DNA of 64,000 bases from an uncultured Clostridia bacterium. Its GTDB lineage: Bacteria; Bacillota; Clostridia; TANB77; CAG-508. Under the pieces are notes generated by a model that did not search any database, was not told the DNA's origin, and worked only from the letters and a program-made list of their open reading frames with translations. The stretch's first letter is position 1, and each line of letters starts with the position of its first letter. Below, one piece after another: positions 1 through 9,636 of the stretch. Location of the stretch: NCBI GenBank assembly GCA_947627185.1, contig CANQVF010000002.1, positions 62,001 through 126,000 on the forward strand, read 5' to 3'. The position numbers and the translations under genes were made by a program.

Positions 1-789
1 ACATATTTGAAACCGAAAGAAAATGGAATTATAGATATAAATGATTTAGAAAAAAGTATAACACGAAGTACTATCTTGATAAGTGTTATGTTTGCAAACA
101 ATGAAATTGGAACGATTCAACCAATAAAAGAAATTGGTGAAATTGCTAAAAAAAATAAAATATTTTTTCATACAGATGCAGTTCAAGCAATTGGAAATGT
201 TGATATAAATGTTAAAGAATATAATATAGATGCTTTATCTATGTCTGCTCATAAATTTTATGGACCAAAAGGAATGGGAGTTGCATATATTAATGAAAAT
301 GTACCATTCATGAGAATGCAAGATGGTGGGCATCAAGAAAGAAATAAAAGAGCGGGTACTGAAAATGTAGCTGGAATAGTTGGAACAGGAAAAGCCTTGG
401 AAATTGCAACTATGGAATTATCAAAATATAATACTCATATAAAAAAATTAAGAGATTTTTATATTTCTGAAATTATGAAAAGAATAAAATATGTAAAATT
501 AAATGGCGATTTAGAAAAAAGACTTTCTGGAAATGCAAATATATCATTTAGTGGTGTAGATGGAAGTTTATTATTAGAAGAATTGGATAAAAAAAATATA
601 TGTGCATCAAGTGGTTCAGCATGTAGTGCAGGACTTTTAAATCCATCTCATGTTTTGCTTGCAATAGGTGTTCCAAAGAATTTAGCACGAAGTAGTTTAA
701 GAATAACTTTTGGAAAAGAAAATACTTTGGAAGATACGAAATATTTAGTAGATAATATAGAAGAAATTGTAAATAGATTAAGACATTAA
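1..789 (+). CDS. Cysteine desulfurase (NifS/IscS family), 5' truncated by window edge
   Basis: PLP enzyme that removes sulfur from cysteine for Fe-S clusters or tRNA thiolation. The reading frame is open from base 1, so the TTG at 7 in the ORF track is not the real start and roughly the first 120 or so residues lie upstream. HTDAVQA and SAHKFYGPKG (Schiff-base Lys, about residue 83 of the ORF-track protein) are visible, and the active-site Cys loop is ASSGSACSAG. The C-terminus is complete and ends just before a strong terminator hairpin. IscS, NifS and SufS-like subtypes cannot be separated without the N-terminus and the upstream neighbour. Confidence 0.93.
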   Translation, partial: TYLKPKENGIIDINDLEKSITRSTILISVMFANNEIGTIQPIKEIGEIAKKNKIFFHTDAVQAIGNVDINVKEYNIDALSMSAHKFYGPKGMGVAYINENVPFMRMQDGGHQERNKRAGTENVAGIVGTGKALEIATMELSKYNTHIKKLRDFYISEIMKRIKYVKLNGDLEKRLSGNANISFSGVDGSLLLEELDKKNICASSGSACSAGLLNPSHVLLAIGVPKNLARSSLRITFGKENTLEDTKYLVDNIEEIVNRLRH

Positions 790-805
790 TTTTTAATTAA
801 AATTA

Positions 806-845
806 AAATGAACTTAAATTATAATAATTTAAGTTCATTTTTAGC
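806..845 (+). terminator. Intrinsic terminator between convergent genes
   Basis: A perfect 15-bp inverted repeat (806-820 with 826-840) has a 5-base loop. It carries A-rich sequence on the left and T-rich sequence on the right, so it can end both the cysteine desulfurase transcript and the opposing SPFH transcript. Confidence 0.8.
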
Positions 846-862
846 ATTATATTTAATAAATT

Positions 863-1801
863 TTATTCTGGTTTAGAATCTTTTTCTTTTATTTTTTTAT
901 GTTGTGGTTCTTTAACAATATCAGACATTGCACCTAAACTGCTAAGTGCTTTTGTAGCTTCAAAAGGAATAAATATTTTATTTGCTTCACCTTTTGCAAC
1001 TTCTTGTAAAGCTTCTAAAGATTTTAATTGAACTAATTTTTCATTAGGATCTGATTTTTTAATTGCCTCATAAACCATATGAATTTCTTGAGCTTTAGCA
1101 TCTGCTACTTGTTTAATTGCTTCTGCCTCACCAGTAGCTCTTCTAATTCTAGCTTCTCTATCAGCTTCTGCATCTAGTATAGCTGCTTCTTTTCTACCTT
1201 CAGCAAGAGTAATTGCAGATTGTCTTTCACCTTCAGCTTCAAGAATTAAAGCTCTTTTATTTCTTTCTGCGTTCATTTGTTTTTCCATTGCATCTTTAAT
1301 ATCAGCTGGTGGTGTAATATCTTTTATTTCAACTCTATCAATTTTACATCCCCATGCATCTGTTGCTTCATCAAGTATTGCTCTTAGTTTATCATTAATA
1401 ATATCTCTTGAACTAAATGTTTCATCTAATTCCATTTTACCAACAATATCACGAATTGTTGTTATAGATAAGTATTCAATACCTTTTTTCAAACTTTGAA
1501 TTTCATAAACAGCTTTTGCTGGATCTGTTATTTTGTAGAACACAACAGTGTCTATAGTAATTGTAACATTATCTGATGTAATAACTGCTTGAGGTGGAAT
1601 ATCCATTGTTTGTTGTTTTAGACTTACTACTGAACGAACTTGATCTAAAAATGGAACAATTATTGTAAGACCAGCATCTGCAACTTTATGAAATCTACCT
1701 AATCTTTCAATAATATAAACTTCAGATTGTTTAACAATTTTAATTGTTTTGTAAGCTACAATACAAATGATAACAAATAATACTAATAAAAAACCTCCCA
1801 T
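863..1801 (-). CDS. SPFH/Band 7 membrane protein (stomatin/paraslipin type)
   Basis: Membrane scaffold protein of the stomatin/prohibitin superfamily, 312 residues. An N-terminal hydrophobic segment (about residues 2-20) precedes a Band 7 domain starting at EVYIIERLGRFHKV. An Ala/Glu-rich coiled coil follows (about 170-240, AEGERQSAITLAEGRKEAAI), typical of oligomerising SPFH proteins. It starts at ATG 1801 behind AGGAGG. It lies 23 bases downstream of a NfeD-like gene, the classic bacterial NfeD-stomatin pairing linked to membrane microdomain quality control. The exact subfamily (QmcA-like or slipin) is not resolved. Confidence 0.93.
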   Translation of the reverse strand: MGGFLLVLFVIICIVAYKTIKIVKQSEVYIIERLGRFHKVADAGLTIIVPFLDQVRSVVSLKQQTMDIPPQAVITSDNVTITIDTVVFYKITDPAKAVYEIQSLKKGIEYLSITTIRDIVGKMELDETFSSRDIINDKLRAILDEATDAWGCKIDRVEIKDITPPADIKDAMEKQMNAERNKRALILEAEGERQSAITLAEGRKEAAILDAEADREARIRRATGEAEAIKQVADAKAQEIHMVYEAIKKSDPNEKLVQLKSLEALQEVAKGEANKIFIPFEATKALSSLGAMSDIVKEPQHKKIKEKDSKPE

Positions 1802-1824
1802 TTTAAATAAATCCTCCTAATTTT

Positions 1825-2253
1825 TTATACTAAGGGTTTAACTATTGCTTTGACACCCTCAATTTTTTCAATAATTATTTCTGTATCTTTAGATATATAT
1901 GTGTTATCTATAGATTTTGCAGACCAAGTTTCACCATTAACTTTTATTTGACCTTTAGAGTTAATAGGATCTATATCTATAGTTACTTTACCAACTTTTC
2001 CTTCTAATGAAGCGGAATTTGTTTTAATAAAAGAATCTTTTGATGTAAATTTGTTTACAAAAGGTTTTGTGGCAAATAATAATACTGTAGATGAAATTAA
2101 AAATATTGCTGATTGTATAGCAATATTGTCTATGAAAAAGCTTGAAATCATTGCAATAAATGCACCAACAGAAAACCAAAATACAAGAAAACCTAAATTA
2201 ATAATTTCTATTACTAAAAAAATTCCTGAAAGGATAAGCCATATTTTCCACAT
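1825..2253 (-). CDS. NfeD-like membrane protein (short form)
   Basis: A 142-residue partner of the SPFH protein. Two to three N-terminal membrane segments (about residues 4-70) precede a soluble OB-fold-like C-terminal domain (about 80-142, with a GKVGKVTIDIDP-type strand start). The ClpP-like protease domain of long NfeD proteins is absent, so this is the short class. It starts at ATG 2253 behind GGAGGT and sits first in a two-gene minus-strand operon. Confidence 0.9.
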   Translation of the reverse strand: MWKIWLILSGIFLVIEIINLGFLVFWFSVGAFIAMISSFFIDNIAIQSAIFLISSTVLLFATKPFVNKFTSKDSFIKTNSASLEGKVGKVTIDIDPINSKGQIKVNGETWSAKSIDNTYISKDTEIIIEKIEGVKAIVKPLV

Positions 2254-2318
2254 GATATACCTCCAATCTATTCTAGCAAACAGAATAATAGAATTTTTTA
2301 CATAAATATTATACTACA

Positions 2319-2353
2319 TATTTTTCAAAAAATAAACTATTTTTTGAAAAATA
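2319..2353. repeat. 15-bp perfect inverted repeat in divergent intergenic region
   Basis: Arms 2319-2333 and 2339-2353 (core tttttcaaaaaat) are perfectly complementary with a 5-base loop. The repeat lies between the divergent nfeD-like and mltG genes. It could be a shared operator or a cruciform-prone A/T tract. It has no run of T beyond the stem that would mark a terminator. Confidence 0.55.
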
Positions 2354-2464
2354 CTAAAAATATGTAAAAAAAAGTAGATTTTTTAAAGTTGTTATTATAT
2401 AATTTCAAACATAGAAGCAAAATAAAAATATCTTAAAGTAGTTTATGTGTGAGGAAAAATAATT

Positions 2465-3541
2465 ATGAAATCAAAAATAATTTTAATAATATCATCAATA
2501 ATAATTATATTATTATTTAGTGTTTTTCTATGGTATAGCATTAGTTTAAAATCTGTAAGTAAAGCAGAAGAAAACAATCTTATTAGAGTTGAAATTACAG
2601 AAGGAATGGGAGTGTCAGGAATAGCAAATTTATTAAAAGAAAAAAATGTTATAAGAAATGCTACAGCAATGAAAATATATGCAAAAATAAATAATATAAA
2701 TAGTTTAAAAGCTGGTAAATATGATTTCAATAATAGCGAAAACACTCAAACTATTATAGCACATATTGAAAAAGGAGAAATTGCAAATGAAGAAGCAAAG
2801 ATTACATTTATTGAAGGTAAAAATATGAGATGGATAGCTAAAACTATTGCAAAATCAACAGAAAATACAGAAGAAGATGTTTTTAATCTTTTAGAGAATG
2901 AAGAATATATAAATTCATTAATTGATAAATATTGGTTTATTACAGATGAAATAAAAGATGATAGAATTTATTATCCTCTTGAAGGGTATTTATTACCAGA
3001 TACATATATTTTTGAGAATGAAAAAGTTTCAGTAGAAGATATTTTCTCTGTAATTTTAAATTATACAGAAAAATTTTTAAATGAATACAAAGAAAAAATA
3101 GAAAATAGTAATTTAACAGTTCATCAAATTTTAACTTTAGCATCACTTGCCGAATTAGAAGGAGAATCTACGGAAGATAGAGCAGAAATAGTAGGAGTAT
3201 TTTTTAATAGAATAGCCCAAAAAATTCCTTTGGGAAGTGATGTAAGTACATATTATGCTTTTAAAGTTGATATGGGAGAAAGAAATTTAACTAAAAAAGA
3301 ATTAACTACAGAAAATCCATATAATACTAGAGGACCTAATATGGCTGGAAAAATACCAGTAGGACCTATTTGTAATCCTAGTAAATCAGCAATAGAAGCA
3401 ACTTTAAATTATAAAGAAACAGATGCATATTATTTTGTGGCAGATAAAAATAAAAAGGTATATTTTACTAAAACTGAAAAAGAACATAATAAAAAAATTC
3501 AAGAATTGAAAGATAATGATTTATGGTTTGTTTATGAATAA
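2465..3541 (+). CDS. mltG: Endolytic murein transglycosylase MltG (YceG-like)
   Basis: Cleaves nascent peptidoglycan strands at the outer face of the membrane, setting glycan chain length. The 358 residues comprise one N-terminal membrane anchor (about 5-25), a LysM-like region (about 40-110) and a YceG catalytic domain. The catalytic Glu lies in ASLAELEGE, followed by FFNRI and PLGSDVSTYYAF, matching the family pattern. The end (GPICNPSKSAIEA, YYFVADKN) is also characteristic. It is followed after 32 bases by an unknown gene and is probably cotranscribed with it. Confidence 0.95.
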   Translation: MKSKIILIISSIIIILLFSVFLWYSISLKSVSKAEENNLIRVEITEGMGVSGIANLLKEKNVIRNATAMKIYAKINNINSLKAGKYDFNNSENTQTIIAHIEKGEIANEEAKITFIEGKNMRWIAKTIAKSTENTEEDVFNLLENEEYINSLIDKYWFITDEIKDDRIYYPLEGYLLPDTYIFENEKVSVEDIFSVILNYTEKFLNEYKEKIENSNLTVHQILTLASLAELEGESTEDRAEIVGVFFNRIAQKIPLGSDVSTYYAFKVDMGERNLTKKELTTENPYNTRGPNMAGKIPVGPICNPSKSAIEATLNYKETDAYYFVADKNKKVYFTKTEKEHNKKIQELKDNDLWFVYE

Positions 3542-3573
3542 ATATAAACATATATAGTTAGGAAAGTAAGTTT

Positions 3574-5250
3574 ATGAAGCAATTTGAAAAAATAGAAAAA
3601 TATCAAAAAGCAATGCAAATAATAAAAGATGCATCTAAGGACAATTCATTTTGTATAGATGGTAATTCTGAAAAAATAGGAGATATTGAATTAAAAGATA
3701 TTACTAATATAGAATTTACATCTAATGATACAAAAGATGAATTAATACTTGTTAGAACGGATGAAAGATTTCCAGAAGAGGGTAAAGTAAAAACACCAAT
3801 TCAGGGAGGAGCTTTAGATGGAACAGGTAAAGCATATATTAATCGTAATACATCTCATTGGTGTTTGAATGGTATGGTATCAGATCACAGTATGGGAACT
3901 TTTTCAGGTAGAGATTTTGTAATTTTACAATCTTTTAAAGATTTAGAGAGTAGATTAGCTGGATTTAATGTAGTGGATACTTATTTTGAAGATGGTGTTA
4001 CATTATCTAATGATGCTATTGTTTTAGTTAGAGAAAACAGAATGAAAGATATTACAGAAGAAATGAAAAATGGTATAACAGTAATACCTTTTAAAGGAGA
4101 TGAAAGCATTGCAACAAATAAAGCATTAATTATGCTTGGAAAAAAACCTCAAAAAATAGAAACACACAGTTGGGGTTCTTTTGATACAAGTGAAAATCCA
4201 AATATGAGTAAAGTATATGAGTTGGCTCGAAAAGAAAATTATCCACAAAAAACGCATTTTTATACAATTGAAGGTGTATATACAAATGAAGCTGTTCAAA
4301 GAGACAAATATTTATTTGATATGAGAGGAAAAATAACAGATACTAGATTTGAAAATGCAAAAATTACATTGGAAGAATTAGAAAATTTATTTGAAAATTT
4401 ATATCAAAATGAGAATAGAAGTATAGATAATTTAGAAGATTTTTATGATTTTGCGGTTAAATATGGAATAAACGTAACTGACAATGGTGAATATGAAATC
4501 ATGAATGCAAATGATGCAATAAATCAAATAAAAGAGTATTCATTAGATAAAGATGATGGTTTTTGCTCTTATCGTAGAGAAGGAAAAGAGGATTTTAAAA
4601 ATCAACATCAAAAGCTTTTACATGATATAGAGGAAAATCGTAAAAAACAATTAGAAGAAGAAAAAATAAAAAAAGAACAAATAGAAAACGAAAAAAGAGA
4701 AATAGTTAAGAAAAAACAAGTAAAAGATTTATTGGCAGAGGAAAAGAAAATATTTAGTGATTTAACATATCAAACAATAGATGAAGCTAATACAGATGAA
4801 AGTCTTAATGTTACTGATTCAATGGTATTATATGCAGATGAAGATAAAGTAATGGAAATGGTTGGAAAAAGTAATCATTTTACTACAAGTGATGGATTTG
4901 AAGGTCCAGAGGTATATACAGATTTTAATAAAGAAGTAGAAAATGAAACAGTTGAACAATATTTGGAAAGATTAAGTAATTATATATCAAATACTATTAG
5001 ATTATATAATGGAGAAGATATATCTTTCGATAGAGATGGAAATATAATACAATCTAAGCAAGAGCAAAATACTGGAGCTAAAAACACTGATTTATGGATA
5101 AATAGATTTCATGGTTGGTATAGTATAATGGATAGATTACCAGAAGATGCCAAGAAGAAATTTGTTCCAGTAAGAGGTGAAATGATAAAATCAATTAGTA
5201 TTACGATGAAGGAAAAAGATATTGAAAAACATCAAGATAAAGATAAATAG
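3574..5250 (+). CDS. Unknown 558-residue protein with central coiled coil
   Basis: I do not recognise a family. There is no signal peptide or membrane segment, so it is probably cytoplasmic. Residues 1-345 look globular, with a Trp/His/Cys-containing stretch (SHWCLNGMVSDHSMG near residues 90-105). A Lys/Glu-rich coiled coil spans about 350-400, and a second acidic globular part runs to the end with RFHGWYSIMDRLP near the C-terminus. It is flanked by mltG (32 bases upstream) and a 154-residue unknown gene (18 bases downstream), which suggests one transcript. Codon use is like its neighbours. Confidence 0.75.
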   Translation: MKQFEKIEKYQKAMQIIKDASKDNSFCIDGNSEKIGDIELKDITNIEFTSNDTKDELILVRTDERFPEEGKVKTPIQGGALDGTGKAYINRNTSHWCLNGMVSDHSMGTFSGRDFVILQSFKDLESRLAGFNVVDTYFEDGVTLSNDAIVLVRENRMKDITEEMKNGITVIPFKGDESIATNKALIMLGKKPQKIETHSWGSFDTSENPNMSKVYELARKENYPQKTHFYTIEGVYTNEAVQRDKYLFDMRGKITDTRFENAKITLEELENLFENLYQNENRSIDNLEDFYDFAVKYGINVTDNGEYEIMNANDAINQIKEYSLDKDDGFCSYRREGKEDFKNQHQKLLHDIEENRKKQLEEEKIKKEQIENEKREIVKKKQVKDLLAEEKKIFSDLTYQTIDEANTDESLNVTDSMVLYADEDKVMEMVGKSNHFTTSDGFEGPEVYTDFNKEVENETVEQYLERLSNYISNTIRLYNGEDISFDRDGNIIQSKQEQNTGAKNTDLWINRFHGWYSIMDRLPEDAKKKFVPVRGEMIKSISITMKEKDIEKHQDKDK

Positions 5251-5268
5251 AAAAGTAGGTAATTTGTT

Positions 5269-5733
5269 ATGAAACAAGAATATATGGAAGCATTTACTGA
5301 GGTATATGAGATTTTTAATTTAATGCCAAAAGAATTATTAAATAAAATACCTATACAATTTTATGAACTTATTAAACAAAACAGAAGCATGGAATATAAA
5401 CCTAATATACAAGAGCCTTTAGAAAAGTGTAAATTAAAAAACGAAACAATAATATTATTAGGTTTAATATATAGAGATTTTTTATGCTCATCACAAGAAA
5501 GAAAAATATTACAGGAAAAAGATGAAGAAGAGTTAAAAAAAATACAAAAAGAGATTGAATTAGAAGCACGAGAAAAATATAGTATTGATAATATATTCGA
5601 AAAGAAAAACGAAACTATACAACAAGAAAATACCAAAAACTATGAAGAAAATCAGATAGCAATTATTCAAGAAAAAAAGTGGTATGAAAAAATATTTTAT
5701 ATAATAAAAAATCTTTTTAAAAAAAATAAATAA
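5269..5733 (+). CDS. Unknown 154-residue charged protein
   Basis: No family recognised. The protein is soluble-looking at the N-terminus (about 1-85), has a Glu/Lys-rich helical stretch (about 85-130), and ends in a short hydrophobic/basic segment (KWYEKIFYIIKNLFKKNK) that could bind membrane or nucleic acid. ATG start behind a weak AGGT. It closes the putative mltG transcript; the next gene has its own promoter and T-box. Confidence 0.65.
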   Translation: MKQEYMEAFTEVYEIFNLMPKELLNKIPIQFYELIKQNRSMEYKPNIQEPLEKCKLKNETIILLGLIYRDFLCSSQERKILQEKDEEELKKIQKEIELEAREKYSIDNIFEKKNETIQQENTKNYEENQIAIIQEKKWYEKIFYIIKNLFKKNK

Positions 5734-5751
5734 GTTAAACTCGTATAAAAC

Positions 5752-5780
5752 TTGACAATAAAACTAAAAATAAGTATAAT
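5752..5780 (+). promoter_or_regulatory. Sigma-A type promoter for the aspS T-box transcript
   Basis: TTGACA (5752-5757) and TATAAT (5775-5780) are separated by exactly 17 bases. Both are consensus hexamers, placed directly upstream of the T-box leader. Confidence 0.9.
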
Positions 5781-5789
5781 ATTGCATTA

Positions 5790-6013
5790 TATAAAATTGC
5801 AATGAAGATGAAAGCAGTTGAAAAACATTTTACAGAGAAAAAATGCTAAAAGCTGAGAGCATTTTTAATTAAGTTCAATTTGTGAAACACATTGGAGCAA
5901 TAAAGTTTTAATATTAAAAGTGGAAAACTACTATTAGTTTTCAAATAGGGTGGCACCGCGGAAGTTTAGCTTTCGTCCCTGTAACTTAAGTTACAGAGAT
6001 GAAAGCTTTTTTG
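5790..6013 (+). ncRNA. T-box riboswitch leader of aspS
   Basis: The invariant T-box AGGGTGGCACCGCGG lies at 5947-5961. It is followed by a terminator hairpin (gctttcgtccctgtaact pairing with its complement after a short loop) and a T-run at about 6007-6013. The upstream part carries Stem I-like pairing around 5841-5875 (aaaatgc...gcatttt). The uncharged cognate tRNA should favour the antiterminator and switch on the synthetase. I could not assign the specifier codon with confidence; aspartate is inferred from the downstream gene. Confidence 0.93.
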
Positions 6014-6072
6014 TTTGAAAAAATAAAATTGATTTTCCGTCCCTATGTAAAAATAAAAAAGGAGTGAATTTT

Positions 6073-7836
6073 ATGAAGGAGAATGTTTATAGAACATATA
6101 ATTGTTCTGAATTACGAGAAAAAAATGTAGGAGAAGAAATTAAGCTTGCAGGATGGGTAGATACAATAAGAGATTTAGGAGGAGTTTTATTTATTGATTT
6201 AAGAGATCAATATGGTATTACACAAGTTGTAATTTCTGGTGATGAAGAAAAAGTTGATTTTGCAGCTAAAATACCAGTAGAATCTACAATATCAGTTTCT
6301 GGTAAAGTTAGATTGAGAGATGAAGAAACAATAAATAAAGCTATTGAAACTGGAACAGTAGAATTATTTGCAGATAAAATTGAAATTTTAGGAAAAAGAA
6401 CAAAAGGATTACCTTTTGATATTTCAAATAATAGAAGTGTTAGAGAAGATTTAAGATTAGAATATAGATTTTTAGATTTAAGATCAAGAAAAAGTTTAGA
6501 AAATTTAAAATTAAGAGCAAAATTAATTCAATATTTAAGAAATCAAATGATAGAACAAGGATTTTTAGAAGTTCAAACACCAATTCTTACTAGTTCATCA
6601 CCAGAAGGAGCAAGAGATTACTTAGTTCCAAGTAGAATATATCCAGGAAAATTTTATGCACTTCCACAGGCACCACAGCAATTTAAACAATTACTTATGG
6701 TATCTGGAATAGATAAATATTTTCAAATAGCACCTTGTTTTAGAGATGAAGATGCTAGAGCAGACCGTTCACCAGGAGAATTCTATCAATTAGATATGGA
6801 AATGGCATTTGCAACACAAGAAGATGTTTTTGATGTAATGGAAAAGGTAATATATAATACATTTACAGAATTTTCAGAAAAAAAAGTAGCAGAATATCCA
6901 TTTCCAAGAATTCCTTATAATGAGGCAATGCTTAAATATGGAACAGATAAACCAGATTTAAGAAACCCTTTAGAAATTAAAGATGTAACAAATATTTTTG
7001 AAAAATTAGATATAAAAGTATTTAATGGAAAAATTGTAAGAACAATAACACTTCCAAATGGAGCAGAAGCTACAAGAACTTTTTATGATGAAATGGAAAG
7101 TTTTGCAATTAATGAATGTAAAGCAAAAGGTTTAGCTTGGCTTAAAGTAAATGAAGATAGGACTCTTCAAGGACCAATTGCAAAACTTATTCCAGATGAT
7201 GCTAGAGAAGAATTATTAAAGCAAACAAATACTAAAGAAGGAGATAGTATTTTCTTTATAGCAGAACATAAAGGTATTGTAGAAAAATTAGCTGGTGAAA
7301 TAAGAAAAGAAATAGGAATAAGACAAAATTTAATAGATGATAGTTCGTATAAATTTTGCTGGATCGTCGATTTTCCAATGTTTGAAATAGGAGATAATGG
7401 AAAATTAGAATTTTCACATAATCCATTTTCAATGCCACAAGGAGGAATGGAAGCTTTAACTAAAAAAGATCCTTTAGATATTTATGCATATCAATATGAT
7501 ATAGTTTGTGATGGTATAGAACTTTCTTCTGGAGCAGTTAGAAATCATGATCCAGAAATAATGGTAAAAGCATTTGAAATGGCAGGATATACAGAAGAAG
7601 AAATATTAAGAAAATTTTCTGCTTTATTTAAAGCTTTTCATTATGGAGCTCCACCACATGCTGGTATTGCACCAGGAATAGATAGAATCCTTATGTTACT
7701 TGCTGGAGAAGAAAGCATAAGAGAAGTAATTGCATTTCCAATGAATTCAAAAGCACAAGATGTGCTAATGGGGGCACCTGGAATTGTAAGTGATAGACAA
7801 TTGAATGATGTGCATATAAAATTAGATTTAAAATAA
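6073..7836 (+). CDS. aspS: Aspartyl-tRNA synthetase
   Basis: Charges tRNA-Asp with aspartate; class II synthetase in the cytoplasm. About 587 residues, with an N-terminal OB-fold anticodon domain (GWVDTIRDLGGVLFIDLRDQYG), catalytic motif 2 (FRDEDARADRSPGEFYQLD), a bacterial GAD insertion and motif 3 (APGIDRILMLLAG). I chose ATG 6073 rather than the GTG at 6064 in the ORF track because GGAG at 6060-6064 sits about 8 bases before it, making the GTG part of the ribosome site. It is transcribed from its own promoter through the T-box. Confidence 0.97.
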   Translation: MKENVYRTYNCSELREKNVGEEIKLAGWVDTIRDLGGVLFIDLRDQYGITQVVISGDEEKVDFAAKIPVESTISVSGKVRLRDEETINKAIETGTVELFADKIEILGKRTKGLPFDISNNRSVREDLRLEYRFLDLRSRKSLENLKLRAKLIQYLRNQMIEQGFLEVQTPILTSSSPEGARDYLVPSRIYPGKFYALPQAPQQFKQLLMVSGIDKYFQIAPCFRDEDARADRSPGEFYQLDMEMAFATQEDVFDVMEKVIYNTFTEFSEKKVAEYPFPRIPYNEAMLKYGTDKPDLRNPLEIKDVTNIFEKLDIKVFNGKIVRTITLPNGAEATRTFYDEMESFAINECKAKGLAWLKVNEDRTLQGPIAKLIPDDAREELLKQTNTKEGDSIFFIAEHKGIVEKLAGEIRKEIGIRQNLIDDSSYKFCWIVDFPMFEIGDNGKLEFSHNPFSMPQGGMEALTKKDPLDIYAYQYDIVCDGIELSSGAVRNHDPEIMVKAFEMAGYTEEEILRKFSALFKAFHYGAPPHAGIAPGIDRILMLLAGEESIREVIAFPMNSKAQDVLMGAPGIVSDRQLNDVHIKLDLK

Positions 7837-7843
7837 AATTATT

Positions 7844-8003
7844 ATCTATTATCGTGTTTATATATAATTTTAATAGTGACTTGGTGTCGCAATCTTCTTT
7901 TTGAAAAAAATCATAAGAAGATTGCTCCATTCGCCCTTCGCTTTGTTTCGGCCCGTCGCTTACGCGTCACTTTATAAAATTATATATAAACACGATAATA
8001 GAT
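7844..8003. repeat. 160-bp inverted-repeat element with a GC-rich core (MITE- or REP-like)
   Basis: The arms 7844-7880 and 7966-8003 share a perfect 29-base match (atctattatcgtgtttatat and onward) and end in gtgac/gtcac. The 85-base centre holds its own 11-bp hairpin (gcaatcttctt with aagaagattgc) and a stretch around 7929-7965 (cgcccttcgctttgtttcgg) far richer in GC than the rest of the window. There is no convincing ORF inside. It may be a non-autonomous mobile element, a repetitive extragenic element, or a structured RNA or terminator for aspS. Confidence 0.7.
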
Positions 8004-8051
8004 TTTATTATTTGAAAAAAAATATAGTAATTTAAATAAAATAAAAACTAG

Positions 8052-8080
8052 TTTACAATAAACTTAAAATATTATATAAT
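8052..8080 (+). promoter_or_regulatory. Promoter of lysS
   Basis: TTTACA (8052-8057), a 17-base spacer and TATAAT (8075-8080), placed 36 bases before the lysS start. Confidence 0.75.
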
Positions 8081-8116
8081 ACATAAATCAATAAATTATA
8101 AAAGGGGCGTTTATAA

Positions 8117-9622
8117 ATGAGTGAAAATGAAAATAATAATGAAGTAATTCAAACAGAAGAAGATATTAACAAATTAATGCAAGTAAGAATGGATAAATTA
8201 AAAGAATTGCAAGAAAATGGAAAAGATCCATTTGAAATTACCAAATATGATAGAACAGAATTTTCTCAAGATATAAAAGATAATTATGAACAATATGAAG
8301 GAAAAGATGTTTCTGTTGCTGGAAGAATTATGGCAAAAAGAATTATGGGAAAAGCTTCTTTTTGTACAATTCAAGACAGTAAAGGTAAAATTCAAAGCTA
8401 TGTTAGTATAAATGATTTAGGAGAAGAATCTTATAAAGCTTTTAAAACGTTTGATATAGGCGATATTATAGGTTTAAAAGGATTTGTTTTTAAAACAAGA
8501 ACTGAGGAAATTTCTATTCATGCTAAAGAAGTTGTTTTACTTACAAAAGCATTAAGAGATTTACCAGAAAAATTTCATGGCTTAAAAGATATTGATTTAC
8601 GTTATAGACAAAGATATGTTGATTTAATAGTTAATCCAGAAGTTAAAGAAACATTTCTTTTAAGAAGTAAAATTTTAAGAGAAGTAAAAAATTATTTAGA
8701 TAAAGAAGAATATTTAGAAGTAGATACACCAATTTTAAATACTATAGCTGGAGGTGCTACTGCAAGACCATTTATAACTCATCATAATACTTTAGATTTG
8801 GATATGTATTTACGTATAGCAAATGAATTATATTTAAAAAGACTTATTGTTGGTGGTTTTGATAGAGTATATGAAATGGGTAGAATGTTTAGAAATGAAG
8901 GAATGGATATAAAACACAATCCTGAATTTACAAACATGGAATTATATGCAGCATATCAAGATTATAATGATATGATGAATTTAACAGAAAATATGATAAG
9001 AACAGTTAGCAAAAATGTTTTAGGAACAGCTAAAATTACTTATCAAGGAACAGATATAGATTTAGAATCTCCTTGGAGAAGAGTTACAATGATAGAAGCA
9101 ATAAAAGAAGTAACTGGTGTTGATTTTAATGATATTAATACAGATGAAGAAGCATTAAAAATTGCTAAAGAAAAAGGTGTTGAAATAGAAGAATCAAAGC
9201 AAACTAGAGGATACGTAATTAATGAATTTTTTGAAGAGTTCGTAGAAGAAACACTAATTCAACCAACATTTATATATGATTATCCTGTTGAGGTTTCACC
9301 TCTTACAAAAAGAAAACCATCAGATAAAAGATTAGTTGAAAGATTTGAAGTATTCATAGATGGTCGTGAATATGGAAATGCATATTCAGAGTTAAATGAT
9401 CCAATAGATCAAAAAGGAAGATTTTTAGATCAACTAAAACAAAGAGAAGCAGGAGATGAAGAGGCAAATATGATGGATGATGACTTTATTCAAGCTCTTG
9501 AATATGGTATGCCTCCAACAGGTGGTCTTGGAATTGGAATTGATAGATTAGTTATGTTACTTACAGATTCAGCTTCTATAAGAGATGTAATTTTATTCCC
9601 AACTATGAAACCTTTGAGCTAA
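8117..9622 (+). CDS. lysS: Lysyl-tRNA synthetase, class II
   Basis: Charges tRNA-Lys. The 501 residues include an OB-fold anticodon domain (about 60-160), class II motif 2 ([15 protein letters not shown]), the lysine-site region ([15 protein letters not shown]) and motif 3 ([16 protein letters not shown]) near the end. Length is normal for the family. ATG start behind AAAGGGGCG. It is followed 14 bases later by a P-loop protein gene in the same direction. Confidence 0.97.
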   Translation: MSENENNNEVIQTEEDINKLMQVRMDKLKELQENGKDPFEITKYDRTEFSQDIKDNYEQYEGKDVSVAGRIMAKRIMGKASFCTIQDSKGKIQSYVSINDLGEESYKAFKTFDIGDIIGLKGFVFKTRTEEISIHAKEVVLLTKALRDLPEKFHGLKDIDLRYRQRYVDLIVNPEVKETFLLRSKILREVKNYLDKEEYLEVDTPILNTIAGGATARPFITHHNTLDLDMYLRIANELYLKRLIVGGFDRVYEMGRMFRNEGMDIKHNPEFTNMELYAAYQDYNDMMNLTENMIRTVSKNVLGTAKITYQGTDIDLESPWRRVTMIEAIKEVTGVDFNDINTDEEALKIAKEKGVEIEESKQTRGYVINEFFEEFVEETLIQPTFIYDYPVEVSPLTKRKPSDKRLVERFEVFIDGREYGNAYSELNDPIDQKGRFLDQLKQREAGDEEANMMDDDFIQALEYGMPPTGGLGIGIDRLVMLLTDSASIRDVILFPTMKPLS

Positions 9623-9636
9623 TATGAGGTAATAAA

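Noticed and set aside
2443-2745. Minus-strand ORF of 100 hydrophobic residues opposite mltG
   Set aside because: Shadow of the real gene; AT-rich antisense frames give Leu/Ile/Phe-rich false membrane proteins throughout the window.
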